A stretch of DNA of 64,000 nt from Gaiellasilicea sp033857955 (lineage in GTDB: Bacteria; Actinomycetota; Thermoleophilia; Gaiellales; Gaiellaceae), in the NCBI GenBank assembly GCA_033857955.1, contig JAWVCW010000020.1:1-64000 (forward strand), given 5' to 3'. Under the pieces are notes generated by a model. The model was not told the origin of the DNA. It searched no databases and saw nothing but the letters and a program-made list of their open reading frames with translations. Of this stretch, positions 1 to 8,845 are shown one piece after another. Made by a program: the position numbers and the translations under genes. Within the stretch, counting starts at the first letter, position 1. Every line of letters begins with the position of its first letter.

Positions 1-1142
1 AGCGAGCCGGCGAGGAACGCCCACTTCGTCCACGGCATGCGCTGCCCGATGCCGCGCATGTTGCGGATGTCCTGCTCGCCCGAGAGTGCGTGGATGACGA
101 TGCCGGCGGCCATGAAGAGCAGCGCCTTGAAGAATGCGTGCGTCATCAGGTGGAACATCCCGTTCGCGTAGGTGCCGATGCCCGCGCCGAGGAACATGTA
201 GCCGATCTGCGACATCGTCGAGTATGCGATCACGCGCTTGATGTCGACCTGCACGAGCGCGATCAGCCCCGCGACGAGGAGCGTGAGCGCGCCCATGCCG
301 GCGGCGATGAGCTCGACCGTGCGCGCCTGCTCGAAGATCGGATGCGTGCGCGCGATCAGGTAGACGCCCGCGGTGACCATCGTTGCGGCATGGATCAGGG
401 CGGAAACCGGCGTGGGGCCTTCCATTGCGTCGGGCAGCCAGGTGTGGAGCGGGATCTGCGCGGACTTCGCCGCTGCGCCGCCGAGCAGGCCGAGCGCGAC
501 AAGCGTCGCTGTTGTCGACGAGAGGTGGACCTCGAACGCGGAGGCGAACGAGAGCGAGTGTGTGTGCAGGATCAACACGAAGAAGGCGAGGGCCATCGTC
601 GCGTCGCCGATCGCGTTCATCACGAAGGCCTTCTTCGCGGCGGCGACCGCGGTCGGGCGCTCGTGCCAGAAGCCGATCAGCAGATACGAGCTGAGGCCGA
701 CGAGGCCCCAGCCGACGAGGAGCAGCAGCAGGTTGCCTCCCTGCACGAGGAGGAGCATCGAGAAGACGAAGAGCGACATGTAGGCGAAGTAGCGGCGCTC
801 TTCGTCGTCGCCGTCCATGTAGCCGATCGAGTAGAGGACGATCAGGCCGCCGACGCCGGAGACGATCAGCATCATCATCGTGCTGAGCGGATCGATGATG
901 ATCGTGAGCCCGACCTTGAAGCTGCCGCTTTGCAGCCACGTCCAGGCCGTCGCCGTCCAGGCGTCCTCGCTTCCATTCGAGCGGAGGCCGAAGAACGCCC
1001 AAATGGCGCCGGCGAAGGCGACGAAGACGCTTAGCGTCGAGAGCCAGCCGGCGGTGCGTCGCGAGATGCGCTGGCCCGCGAGCGTGATCGCGATCGTGCC
1101 GACGAGCGGCGCGGCGAGGCAGATCCACGCTGCTGCGATCAT
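1..1142 (-). CDS. nuoL: NADH-quinone oxidoreductase subunit L, N-terminal part (cut by window edge)
   Basis: Large antiporter-like membrane subunit of complex I, one of the proton-pumping subunits in the membrane arm. About 380 codons are present and the frame is still open at base 1, so the C-terminal part lies outside. The N-terminus MIAAAWICLAAPLVG is hydrophobic and is followed by several membrane helices, including a DPLSTMMMLIVSGVGGLIV stretch and a loop with YSIGYMDGDDEERRYFAYMS, both typical of NuoL. The ATG start overlaps the nuoK stop as ATGA. It is the last nuo gene visible here; nuoM and nuoN are expected further left (inference). Confidence 0.95.
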   Translation of the reverse strand, partial: MIAAAWICLAAPLVGTIAITLAGQRISRRTAGWLSTLSVFVAFAGAIWAFFGLRSNGSEDAWTATAWTWLQSGSFKVGLTIIIDPLSTMMMLIVSGVGGLIVLYSIGYMDGDDEERRYFAYMSLFVFSMLLLVQGGNLLLLLVGWGLVGLSSYLLIGFWHERPTAVAAAKKAFVMNAIGDATMALAFFVLILHTHSLSFASAFEVHLSSTTATLVALGLLGGAAAKSAQIPLHTWLPDAMEGPTPVSALIHAATMVTAGVYLIARTHPIFEQARTVELIAAGMGALTLLVAGLIALVQVDIKRVIAYSTMSQIGYMFLGAGIGTYANGMFHLMTHAFFKALLFMAAGIVIHALSGEQDIRNMRGIGQRMPWTKWAFLAGS

Positions 1143-1447
1143 CCGCGCAGCTCCGAGAGGCGGTCGACGTCGAGTGCGAGGCGTCGGCGGTTCAGCGCGA
1201 CGACGAGCCCGAGCCCGACGCACACCTCCGACGCGGCGACTGCCATCACGGCGAGCGCAAAGATCTGGCCGGCTCCGTTAGCAGCATGCCGCGAGAACGC
1301 GATCAACGCGAGGTTCGCTCCGTTCAGCATGATCTCGAGCGAGAGCAGGACGATCAGCACGTTCCGCCGGATGAGGACGCCGAGCGCACCGACGCCGAAG
1401 AGGAATCCCGCGATGCCGAGGTACCAGGCGATGCCGGGACCGAGCAT
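1139..1447 (-). CDS. nuoK: NADH-quinone oxidoreductase subunit K
   Basis: Small membrane subunit of complex I, 102 residues, the usual length for the family (about 100). It has three predicted membrane helices. The second carries the conserved glutamate in SLEIMLNGANLALIAF, which takes part in proton translocation in characterised NuoK proteins. A second acidic site is seen in AVAASEVCVGLGLVVAL. The ATG start shares one base with the nuoJ stop (TGATG), and the stop overlaps the nuoL start by four bases, so translation is probably coupled along the operon. Confidence 0.97.
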   Translation of the reverse strand: MLGPGIAWYLGIAGFLFGVGALGVLIRRNVLIVLLSLEIMLNGANLALIAFSRHAANGAGQIFALAVMAVAASEVCVGLGLVVALNRRRLALDVDRLSELRG

Positions 1448-2001
1448 CAGGCGGACACCTCCACGTCGCGGCGGCGCGAGTGCGAGCCGAGGATCACGCC
1501 TCCGACCGCCGCGATCAGCAGCACGATCGAGGTGATCTCGAAGGCGAGCAGGTGGTCGGTAAGGAATAGCCGTCCGATCCAGCCCGGCGACCCGAACGTC
1601 CGGTGCACATCGTGCGTGTGCGAGAGCCCGCCGCCCGCCTTCAGGCCGATCACGACGATGATCTCGAGGAAGATCGCAGCCGCGGCGAGCACCGCGGCGA
1701 GCGTCTGCCAGCGTGGCCCGCTCTCCCACGGCGGATCGGTGCGCGGGCCGACATACGCGATCACGAAGAGGAACATCACCATCACCGCGCCTGCGTAGAC
1801 GAGAACCTGCGCGGCGGCGACGAACTCCGCGGACACGAGCAGGTACAGCACCGCGAGCGAGCCGAGGTTCCCGATCAGCGCGAGGGCCGAGTAGAACGGG
1901 TTCGTGAACGACACCACGGCGATGCCGGAGCCGATGCACGCGAACGCCGCCCCCACCCAGACCGCCCAGACGAGCACGTTGGAGACGCTCGCCAGGATCA
2001 C
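1447..2001 (-). CDS. nuoJ: NADH-quinone oxidoreductase subunit J
   Basis: Membrane subunit of complex I, 184 residues with a GTG start. Five hydrophobic segments are visible, including the conserved third helix AQVLVYAGAVMVMFLFVI, which contains the family's YAGA/VMFLF signature near the E-channel. The GTG overlaps the nuoI stop (GTGA), which decides the start. Between helices 4 and 5 there is a hydrophilic loop with several histidines (LSHTHDVHRTF) that may extend outside the membrane. The length fits the family (about 165-200). Confidence 0.95.
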   Translation of the reverse strand: MILASVSNVLVWAVWVGAAFACIGSGIAVVSFTNPFYSALALIGNLGSLAVLYLLVSAEFVAAAQVLVYAGAVMVMFLFVIAYVGPRTDPPWESGPRWQTLAAVLAAAAIFLEIIVVIGLKAGGGLSHTHDVHRTFGSPGWIGRLFLTDHLLAFEITSIVLLIAAVGGVILGSHSRRRDVEVSA

Positions 2002-2486
2002 GCGTGCTCCTTGTAGTAGGGAATCGGCGTGTCGTACAGGTCGCGGTCCGCGACGGGCACGCGCTTGATCGGCTCGGCGAGCAGCATGTCCTTCGTGTAG
2101 ATGAGGTCGTCGCGCGAGTACTCGGAGATCTCGAACTCGTTGCCGAGCGTGATCGCGTCGAACGGGCAGGCGAGCTCGCAGTAGCCGCAGAAGATGCAGC
2201 GGCTCAGGTTGATCTCGTAGATCCGCGCGTAGCGCTCGCCGGCCGAGACGCGGTTGTCCGGCGTGTTTTCTGCCGGGACGACGCGAATGCAATCCGCAGG
2301 ACACGCGGCGGCGCAGAGCGAGCAGCCGACGCACTTCTCGAGGCCGTTCTCGTGTACGTGCAGCCGGTGGCGGCCCCGGAACCGCGGGTAGACGGGCCGC
2401 TTGAACTCCGGATACTGCTGCGTGATCGGCTTGTTGAAGATCTGGCGGAAGGTGACACCGAAGCCCCTGAGTGTCCCGACCACCAT
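1998..2486 (-). CDS. nuoI: NADH-quinone oxidoreductase subunit I (two [4Fe-4S] clusters)
   Basis: Peripheral-arm subunit carrying Fe-S clusters N6a and N6b, 162 residues. Two ferredoxin motifs are complete: C52-x2-C55-x2-C58-x3-C62-P and C97-x2-C100-x2-C103-x3-C107-P. The N-terminal amphipathic stretch (TLRGFGVTFRQIF) is the part that docks on the membrane arm in this family. The start overlaps the nuoH stop as ATGA and the stop overlaps nuoJ as GTGA. The C-terminal tail after the second cluster (YYKEHA end) is typical of actinobacterial homologues. Confidence 0.97.
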   Translation of the reverse strand: MVVGTLRGFGVTFRQIFNKPITQQYPEFKRPVYPRFRGRHRLHVHENGLEKCVGCSLCAAACPADCIRVVPAENTPDNRVSAGERYARIYEINLSRCIFCGYCELACPFDAITLGNEFEISEYSRDDLIYTKDMLLAEPIKRVPVADRDLYDTPIPYYKEHA

Positions 2487-3472
2487 CAGAGAGCCACGAC
2501 CAGGATTGCGGTCACGACGGCGTTGATCGTCGCCACCGGCAGCAGGAACTTCCAGCCGAAGCGCATCAACTGGTCGTAGCGGAGCCGCGGCAGCGTCGTC
2601 CGCATCCAGATGAAGATGAAGAGCAAGGCGAACAGCTTGAGTACGAACCAGAGCGGCCCAAGGCCCTCGAGCACCGGGAAGTGCCAGCCGCCGAGGAAGA
2701 GCGTGACGGCGAGGCCCGAGAGCGTGATCAGGTTGACGTACTCGCTCATCGTGAAGAGGCCGAAGCGCATGCCGCCGTACTCGGTGTGGTAGCCGGCGAC
2801 GAGCTCCTGCTCTGCCTCGGGCAGGTCGAACGGCGCGCGAGCAGTCTCGGCCGTGCCGGCGAACATGAAGACGACGAAGCCGACGAACTGCGGGAGGATG
2901 TACCACCAGTCGTCCTGCGCGGAGACGATCTGGGTGAGCGAGAGCGACTGCGCCATGATCACGACGCCGAGGACGCTGAGCGCGAGCGAGACCTCGTAGC
3001 TCACGAGCTGGGCGCACGTGCGCATCGCACCGAGCAGGGCGTACTTCGAGTCGGAGGCCCAGCCGCCGACGATGAAGCCGTAGATGCCGATCGAGCCGAT
3101 CGCGAAGATCAGGATCAGCGCGATCGGGACGTCGGCGATCTGCCCGTCGACCTGAGTGCCGAAGATCACCCAGCCCGGACCGAAGGGGATCACCGAGAAG
3201 GTCGAGAGAGCCGCGAACGCGGCGACGAACGGCGACAGGATGTAGAGCACGTCGACGGCCGAGCCCGGGAAGAAGCTCTCCTTCCGGACGAGCTTCATCA
3301 GGTCGGCGATCGGCTGCAAGAGCCCGAACGGGCCGGCGCGGTTCGGGCCGTAGCGGAGCTGCATCCGGCCCATCACCTTCCGCTCGGCCAGCGTCAGGTA
3401 GGCGAAGGCGCCCATGACGAGGTTGATGATGATCACCGACTTGATCACCGACACCCACCAAGGCTCGTTCAC
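2486..3472 (-). CDS. nuoH: NADH-quinone oxidoreductase subunit H
   Basis: Membrane subunit of complex I that forms part of the quinone site, 328 residues. Family signatures are present: LAERKVMGRMQLRYGPNR near the N-terminus, the acidic loop ETARAPFDLPEAEQELVAG, and EYGGMRFGLFTMSEY. About eight membrane helices are visible. The GTG start is set by a GTGA overlap with the nuoG stop and gives the expected N-terminus just before the first helix (SVIIINLVMGAFAYLTL). The stop overlaps nuoI as ATGA. Confidence 0.97.
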   Translation of the reverse strand: MNEPWWVSVIKSVIIINLVMGAFAYLTLAERKVMGRMQLRYGPNRAGPFGLLQPIADLMKLVRKESFFPGSAVDVLYILSPFVAAFAALSTFSVIPFGPGWVIFGTQVDGQIADVPIALILIFAIGSIGIYGFIVGGWASDSKYALLGAMRTCAQLVSYEVSLALSVLGVVIMAQSLSLTQIVSAQDDWWYILPQFVGFVVFMFAGTAETARAPFDLPEAEQELVAGYHTEYGGMRFGLFTMSEYVNLITLSGLAVTLFLGGWHFPVLEGLGPLWFVLKLFALLFIFIWMRTTLPRLRYDQLMRFGWKFLLPVATINAVVTAILVVAL

Positions 3473-5658
3473 GCCTTCACCACCTCGACCTCCCTGTGCA
3501 GATCGGCCGCGTGCTCCTCGGCGATTCGCGCCGTGCCGGCGGCGAGCGCGCGGCTGACCCGGGCGCGCAGCTCGACCGACGTGCCGTTCGAGCGGACGCT
3601 GACGGTGTCCCCGGTTGCAATCTGACGGCGTTCCGCGTCGTCGGCAGCGAGCTCGATGACGGACTCGGCGCGCTGGAAGGCGAGCTCGGGGACGCGCTCC
3701 ACCGCCGGGCCGGAGAAGAGCGGCCGGTAGCGCTGCAGCGTGAGCGTGCCGACGAAGTGCTCGCCCGGCGGGGCTGCCGCGGGTGGGACCGGCGCGACGG
3801 GAGCGGGCGGCGGCGGCTCGTACGGAGCACGGTCGGCCAGCGGTGCACGCTCGCCCACCTCGCCGAACGCCATGCCGCCGTAGATCAGCCCGGAGAGCTC
3901 GGCAAAGACGGCCGAAGCGTGCGGCGAGAGCTCGACCTCGAACCGCTCGGCCAGCTTCGCTAGCCACGCGAGCTCGTCGGGCACGGGCGGGATCACGGTG
4001 CGGCGCAGGCGCTGCAAGCGGCCCTCGAGGTTGAGGTACGAGCCGTCGCGCTCGAGGTAGCTCGTGCCCGGGAGGACGAGGTCGGCCCAGCCGACGGCGA
4101 GGCCATGGAACATCGTGATCGCGATCACGTACTCGGCCTGCTCGGCGAGTGCACGCACGGCCGGGTCGGATGCCGCCTCGTCGCCGGAGACGATGAGCAG
4201 GCAGATCGGCTCGGGGTTCTCCTCGTCGGCCTCGCCGGCGGCCGCCCAGGCGTCGGCGGCCCCGCGGGCATTCGGCGTCGCCGGCAGGTTGAAGGCGGCA
4301 CAGCCTGGCTTCCCGTCGAGTCCGAGGCGGTGCCCGAGCTCTGCCAGCCGCGCTCCACCGCCGCCTGCGCGTCCGGACCAGATCAGGACGGCGCGGTCGG
4401 AGGCGGAGACGCGCTGCTCGAGCTCCAGACCAAACTTGGGCTCGGGCACGCGGACGACCTCGGCGCCGTTGCGGCGAGCCTGCTTGATCCAGAGGTCGAC
4501 GATCGGGGCTCGGTCCGCGACCGCTTCGTCGCCGATGACGACGACGATCTCCGCGTCGGCGATGCTCGAGAGCGGCGCGCGGAAGGCGTCGAGCGCAAAG
4601 GACGTCGCCTCCGGCAACACGGCCGAGTGCGCGCCGAGCCCCTGGCGGAGCAGCTTCCCGAGCGCGTACGCCTGCTCGACGGTCTCGGAGCCGGAGAGCG
4701 CGGTGACGATCCTCCCCTTCCCCTTGCGCAGCAGCTCCTCGGCGCGGTCGATGGCGTCGTCCCACGAGAGCTCGCCGAACCCGCGGCGGCGCACGCGCTC
4801 GAGCGGGTCGAGGATCCGGTCGCCGGCATACAGGTACGGGAAGGCGAAGCGCCCCTTGTCGCACAGCCAGCCCTGGTCGACCTCGGGATGGTTGCGCGAG
4901 ATGACCCGCTTGACCTTGCCCTCGCGGGTCGTGGCCGAGACGTTGCAGCCGACGGGACAGAGGCCGCAGACCGTGGGCACGTTCTGGATCTCCCAGGGCC
5001 GCGCCTCGAACCGGTACTGCGTCGAGGTGAGCGCGCCGACCGGGCAGAGCTCGATCACGTTGCCGCTGAACGGGGCGCGGTAGGCCTCGTCCTCGAACGT
5101 GGTGATCAGCGACTGGGCGCCGCGGTTCCTCGCCACGAGCTGCCCGTCCTCGGCGACGTCGGAGGAGAAGCGCGTGCAGCGGTAGCAGAGGATGCAGCGC
5201 TCGCGGTCGAGCGCAATCGTGGGCGAGATCGGGATCGGCTTGTCGAACGTCCGCTTGGGGAAGGTCATCCGGGTCTGGCCGGGGCCGTACTTGAACGTCA
5301 GATCCTGGAGCGGGCACTCGCCGCCCTTGTCGCACACCGGGCAGTCGAGCGGGTGGTTGACGAGGATGAACTCGAGCGTCGCTTCCTGGCCCTCCGCGGC
5401 CTTCGCGGACGACTGCGCCGTGCGCACCACCATCCCGTCCTGGGCGGTCAGGGTGCAGCCTGCCTGGAGCTTCGGGATCCCCTCGACCTCGACGAGGCAC
5501 ATGCGGCAGGCGCCGACGGCCGGGCCCAGGCGCGGCTCGTAGCAGAACACCGGAATCTCGATCCCCGCCGCGGCGGCCGTCTCGACGAGGCCCGTGCCCT
5601 TCGCGACCTCGACTTCGCGGTCGTCGATCGTGACCTTGACGCTCTCTGGCGCGCTCAC
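3469..5658 (-). CDS. nuoG: NADH-quinone oxidoreductase subunit G
   Basis: Large Fe-S subunit of the NADH arm, 729 residues. Visible clusters: [2Fe-2S] ligands C39, C51, C54 and C68; the His/Cys cluster H102, C106, C109, C115; a [4Fe-4S] set C155, C158, C161, C205; and the extra N7 set C231, C234, C238, C266, which many bacteria keep and mitochondria lost. A molybdopterin-oxidoreductase-like domain follows, and then a proline/alanine-rich linker near residue 600. The GTG start at 5658 is preceded by a GGAGGG ribosome site. Upstream codons in the same frame are not conserved in style. The 139-base gap before it is the only real gap in the operon and holds a small repeat. Confidence 0.96.
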   Translation of the reverse strand: MSAPESVKVTIDDREVEVAKGTGLVETAAAAGIEIPVFCYEPRLGPAVGACRMCLVEVEGIPKLQAGCTLTAQDGMVVRTAQSSAKAAEGQEATLEFILVNHPLDCPVCDKGGECPLQDLTFKYGPGQTRMTFPKRTFDKPIPISPTIALDRERCILCYRCTRFSSDVAEDGQLVARNRGAQSLITTFEDEAYRAPFSGNVIELCPVGALTSTQYRFEARPWEIQNVPTVCGLCPVGCNVSATTREGKVKRVISRNHPEVDQGWLCDKGRFAFPYLYAGDRILDPLERVRRRGFGELSWDDAIDRAEELLRKGKGRIVTALSGSETVEQAYALGKLLRQGLGAHSAVLPEATSFALDAFRAPLSSIADAEIVVVIGDEAVADRAPIVDLWIKQARRNGAEVVRVPEPKFGLELEQRVSASDRAVLIWSGRAGGGGARLAELGHRLGLDGKPGCAAFNLPATPNARGAADAWAAAGEADEENPEPICLLIVSGDEAASDPAVRALAEQAEYVIAITMFHGLAVGWADLVLPGTSYLERDGSYLNLEGRLQRLRRTVIPPVPDELAWLAKLAERFEVELSPHASAVFAELSGLIYGGMAFGEVGERAPLADRAPYEPPPPAPVAPVPPAAAPPGEHFVGTLTLQRYRPLFSGPAVERVPELAFQRAESVIELAADDAERRQIATGDTVSVRSNGTSVELRARVSRALAAGTARIAEEHAADLHREVEVVKA

Positions 5659-5732
5659 CGCGACGATCCCTCCACACTTCCTCCGCAGCTGGGTATCAGT
5701 CGAAGCCGCCGCAAACGAGCGTTTTCCGAACC

Positions 5733-5756
5733 CGTGCCTGGCACCGTGCCTGGCAC
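5733..5756. repeat. Tandem pair of short palindromes in the nuoF-nuoG gap
   Basis: Two head-to-tail 12-base copies of CGTGCCTGGCAC lie side by side. Each contains the 11-base palindrome GTGCC-T-GGCAC. They sit in the only gap of an operon whose other visible junctions all overlap, so they look inserted. I see no other copy in this window. It could be a dispersed intergenic repeat, a protein-binding site or an mRNA hairpin that tunes nuoG expression; the sequence alone does not decide. Confidence 0.7.
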
Positions 5757-5797
5757 CGAATGTTCGTTCAAAGTGAGATTCCGAGGGCGGGTGACGC

Positions 5798-7117
5798 TCA
5801 CGCCGGGACCTCCGCGACCGGGTCGTGCGTGTGCTGGTCGACGGGCGCGAGCACATGCTCGAGCGTCGACTCGCCTCGCATCGGACAGCCGCTCTCGAGG
5901 TGCTCCTGGAACTCGATGCGGAACTTGTCGATGTAGCTCGCCACCGGCATCGCCGCCGCGTCCCCGAGTGGGCAGAGGCACTTGCCGAGGATCCGGTCGC
6001 AGACGTCCAGCAGCAGCTCGAGCTCGCCCTCCGACGCCGTCCCCGCCTCGATCGCCTCGAGGATCTGCACCATCCACCGCGTGCCCTCGCGGCACGGCGT
6101 GCACTTGCCGCAGCTCTCGTGCATGTAGAACTGCGCGACCCTGAGGCCGAGCTGGACCATGCAGCAGCGATCGTCCATCACGATGATCGCGCCCGAGCCG
6201 AGCATCGAGCCCGCTTCGGCCATTGAATGCGCGTCGAGTGGCACGTCGATCTGATCGGCGGTCAGCACCGGCACCGACGACCCGCCCGGAATGACGGCCT
6301 TCAACTGCCGCCCACCGGGAATGCCGCCACCGAGGTCGTAGATCAGCTCCCGGAGCGTCACGCCCATCGGCAGCTCGTAGTTGCCTCCGTTGACGACGTT
6401 GCCGGAGAGGGAGAAGACACGCGTGCCGGACGAGTCGGGCGGGACGCCGATCTTGGCGTACTCCTTCGCGCCCAGCTCGACGATCTTCGGCACGGTCGCG
6501 ATCGTCTCGACGTTGTTGATCAGGCTCGGCGACGCGTAGAGCCCGGCGATGGCCGGGAAGGGCGGCTTTGTCCGCGGCTGGCCGCGCTTTCCCTCGAGCG
6601 ACTCGAGCAGCGCCGTCTCCTCACCGCAGATGTAGGCGCCCGCGCCGCGGTGCAGCACAACCGTGACGCCGCCGAGCAGATCGGCGCCGCGCACTTCCTC
6701 GAGCGCTGCGCGCAGGATCTCGAACTCGGTCAGGTATTCGCCGCGGATGTAGATGAAGACCCGCTCGCACTCGATCGCGTGCGCGGTGATCAGGCAGCCC
6801 TCGATCAAACGATGCGGGACGCGGAACATGATCTCGCGGTCCTTGAACGTGCCCGGCTCGGACTCGTCCGCGTTGACCACGAGGTAGGTGGGCTTGCCCG
6901 TGCCCTTCGCCAGGAAGCTCGCCTTGCGGCCGGTCGGGAAGAAGGCGCCTCCGCGGCCGCGGAGGCCGGAGTCCAGGATCTCCTGGACGACCTGGGCGGG
7001 CTCCATCAGCCGCGCCTTCGCGAGCGCCTCGAAGCCGCCCGCCTCGCGGTAGTCGGCGAGCTTCGTGAGCGCGTGCTCCTCAGCGCCGGCGAGGACGACG
7101 AACTGTTCAGCGGCCAC
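5798..7117 (-). CDS. nuoF: NADH-quinone oxidoreductase subunit F (NADH/FMN-binding)
   Basis: Subunit that binds NADH and FMN and carries cluster N3, 439 residues. The NADH-binding glycine motif GLRGRGGAFFPTG is at about residues 51-63, the FMN/NADH region VNADESEPGTFKDREI at 81-96, and the ligands of the [4Fe-4S] cluster are C336, C339, C342 and C382. The GTG start overlaps the nuoE stop by 11 bases. The C-terminal tail is short and His/Asp-rich (DQHTHDPVAE), which may be lineage specific. nuoG follows after 139 bases. Confidence 0.97.
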   Translation of the reverse strand: MAAEQFVVLAGAEEHALTKLADYREAGGFEALAKARLMEPAQVVQEILDSGLRGRGGAFFPTGRKASFLAKGTGKPTYLVVNADESEPGTFKDREIMFRVPHRLIEGCLITAHAIECERVFIYIRGEYLTEFEILRAALEEVRGADLLGGVTVVLHRGAGAYICGEETALLESLEGKRGQPRTKPPFPAIAGLYASPSLINNVETIATVPKIVELGAKEYAKIGVPPDSSGTRVFSLSGNVVNGGNYELPMGVTLRELIYDLGGGIPGGRQLKAVIPGGSSVPVLTADQIDVPLDAHSMAEAGSMLGSGAIIVMDDRCCMVQLGLRVAQFYMHESCGKCTPCREGTRWMVQILEAIEAGTASEGELELLLDVCDRILGKCLCPLGDAAAMPVASYIDKFRIEFQEHLESGCPMRGESTLEHVLAPVDQHTHDPVAEVPA

Positions 7118-7586
7118 GGCGCAACTCCTCCACGATCGCCGGCACGTCCTCGGCCCGAACGGGCTCGCGGTACCGGTGGTCGACGGCGACGACCGTTCCC
7201 CAGCCGCAGCCGCCGGCGCACTCGACCGTCCGCAACGTCACTTCGCCGTCCTCGGTCGTCTCACCGGCGTGGACGCCGAGCTCCGACTGGAAAGCCTCGA
7301 GCACCTGCTGCGCCCCGACGAGCGCGCAGGAGACATTCGTGCAGACCTCGACGAGGTGCCGGCCCACCGGCTTCAGGTGGTACATGTCGTAGAAGGACGC
7401 GACCGACATGCAGTACGCAGGCGTCTCGTCGAGAGCGTCGGCGACCGAGCGAAACGCGTCGGGCGAGAGCCAGCCGTAGCGCTCCTGCGCGAGCCGCAGC
7501 GCCGGCAGGGTCGCCGAGCGGGAGACCGGATAGAGAGCCCGGATCTCCTGGATCTCGTCATACAGCGTCTTCTCCTGCGCGTTCAC
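7107..7586 (-). CDS. nuoE: NADH-quinone oxidoreductase subunit E ([2Fe-2S])
   Basis: Thioredoxin-fold subunit with cluster N1a, 159 residues. The four ligands are C82, C87, C123 and C127 (CTNVSC and CAGGC). The GTG start overlaps the nuoD stop as GTGA. The N-terminal helical part (LALRLAQERYGWLSPDA type) matches the family. It works with NuoF and NuoG as the NADH dehydrogenase module. Confidence 0.96.
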   Translation of the reverse strand: MNAQEKTLYDEIQEIRALYPVSRSATLPALRLAQERYGWLSPDAFRSVADALDETPAYCMSVASFYDMYHLKPVGRHLVEVCTNVSCALVGAQQVLEAFQSELGVHAGETTEDGEVTLRTVECAGGCGWGTVVAVDHRYREPVRAEDVPAIVEELRRGR

Positions 7587-8845
7587 CGGTCCACGTCTCC
7601 CATCACCGCATCGAGAGAGCCGACGACCGCGATCAGGTCGGCGACGGCGGCGTCGGTCGCGCACGCGGCGGTCGCGTGCAGGGCGGCGAACGAGGGTGCG
7701 CGGAACTTGACGCGCCACGGCTTCGGCCCCCCGTCGGAAACGATGTAGCAGCCCGACTCGCCGCGCGGCGACTCGACTCCGACGTAGACCTCGCCCTCGG
7801 GGACGCGGTAGCCCTCCGTCACGATCTTGAAGTGATGGATCAGCGACTCCATCGAGGTGTGGAGCTCCTCGCGCGGCGGCAGCACGACCTTGCGGTCGTC
7901 GGCGATCCACGGCTCACCTTGCATCTCCTCGAGCCGGTCGATGCACTGGGAGATGATCCTGGTCGACTCACGCATCTCGTCGACGCGCACCTTGTAGCGG
8001 TCGTAGACGTCGCCGCCGTGGTAGACGGGCACGTCGAAGTCGACCTGGTCGTAGGCGAGGTACGGCTCGCGCTTGCGCAGATCCCAGTCGACGCCCGAGG
8101 CGCGCAGGTTCGGGCCGGTCTGCCCGAGCGCGATCGCGTCGTCCGCGGACAGGAGGCCGATCCCTTTGGTCCGCTCGAGCCAGATCTTGTTCTCGTTCAG
8201 GATCGCCTCGTACTCGTCGACCGCCTTCGGCATCCGCTCGCAGAAGGCCCGGGCCTCGTCGTAGAAGCCGCGCGGAATGTCCTCGGCGAGGCCGCCGACC
8301 TGGAAGTAGCGGGTGTGCATCCGCACGCCGGTGACCAGCTCGAAGAGGTCGAGCGCCAGGTCGCGCTCGCGGAAGCAGTACCAGAACATCGAGATCGCCC
8401 CGATCTCGAGCGCGGAGGTGCCGAGGTAGACGAGGTGCGAGTGGATCCGGGAGAGCTCCCCGAGCGCCATTCGCATCCACGTCGCCTTGCGCGGGACCTC
8501 GAGCTGGAGGAGCTTCTCGACCGCGAGCACGTAGACGAGCTCGTTGTACTGGAAGGAGACGTAGTCGACGCGCGCCGGGTAGGTGACGCCCTTCCACCAT
8601 GTCTTCTGCTCCATCGTCTTCTCGAAGCCGGTGTGCAGGTACCCGATCACGGCCGAGAGCCCGACGACATGCTCGCCGTGCAGGTCGACGATCAGCCGAA
8701 GCACGCCGTGCGTGGACGGATGGTTCGGGCCGAAGTTGACGGTGAGGACGTCCTCGAGCGCCGGGTCGGTCAGCAGCACGGTGGGGATCGGCTGCGGGAT
8801 CCGCGAGCCGGCATAGATCTCCGGCTTCCGCTCCACCACTGCCAT
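7583..8845 (-). CDS. nuoD: NADH-quinone oxidoreductase subunit D (quinone-site subunit)
   Basis: 49-kDa-type subunit that lines the quinone pocket, 420 residues. Recognisable stretches are NFGPNHPSTHGVLRLIVDL, GYLHTGFEK, RVDYVSF and the conserved LRASGVDWDLRK. The family's C-terminal segment PRGESGCYIVSDGG is complete. NuoC and NuoD are separate genes here, unlike in E. coli where they are fused. The ATG overlaps the nuoC stop by one base (TAATG). Confidence 0.97.
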   Translation of the reverse strand: MAVVERKPEIYAGSRIPQPIPTVLLTDPALEDVLTVNFGPNHPSTHGVLRLIVDLHGEHVVGLSAVIGYLHTGFEKTMEQKTWWKGVTYPARVDYVSFQYNELVYVLAVEKLLQLEVPRKATWMRMALGELSRIHSHLVYLGTSALEIGAISMFWYCFRERDLALDLFELVTGVRMHTRYFQVGGLAEDIPRGFYDEARAFCERMPKAVDEYEAILNENKIWLERTKGIGLLSADDAIALGQTGPNLRASGVDWDLRKREPYLAYDQVDFDVPVYHGGDVYDRYKVRVDEMRESTRIISQCIDRLEEMQGEPWIADDRKVVLPPREELHTSMESLIHHFKIVTEGYRVPEGEVYVGVESPRGESGCYIVSDGGPKPWRVKFRAPSFAALHATAACATDAAVADLIAVVGSLDAVMGDVDR

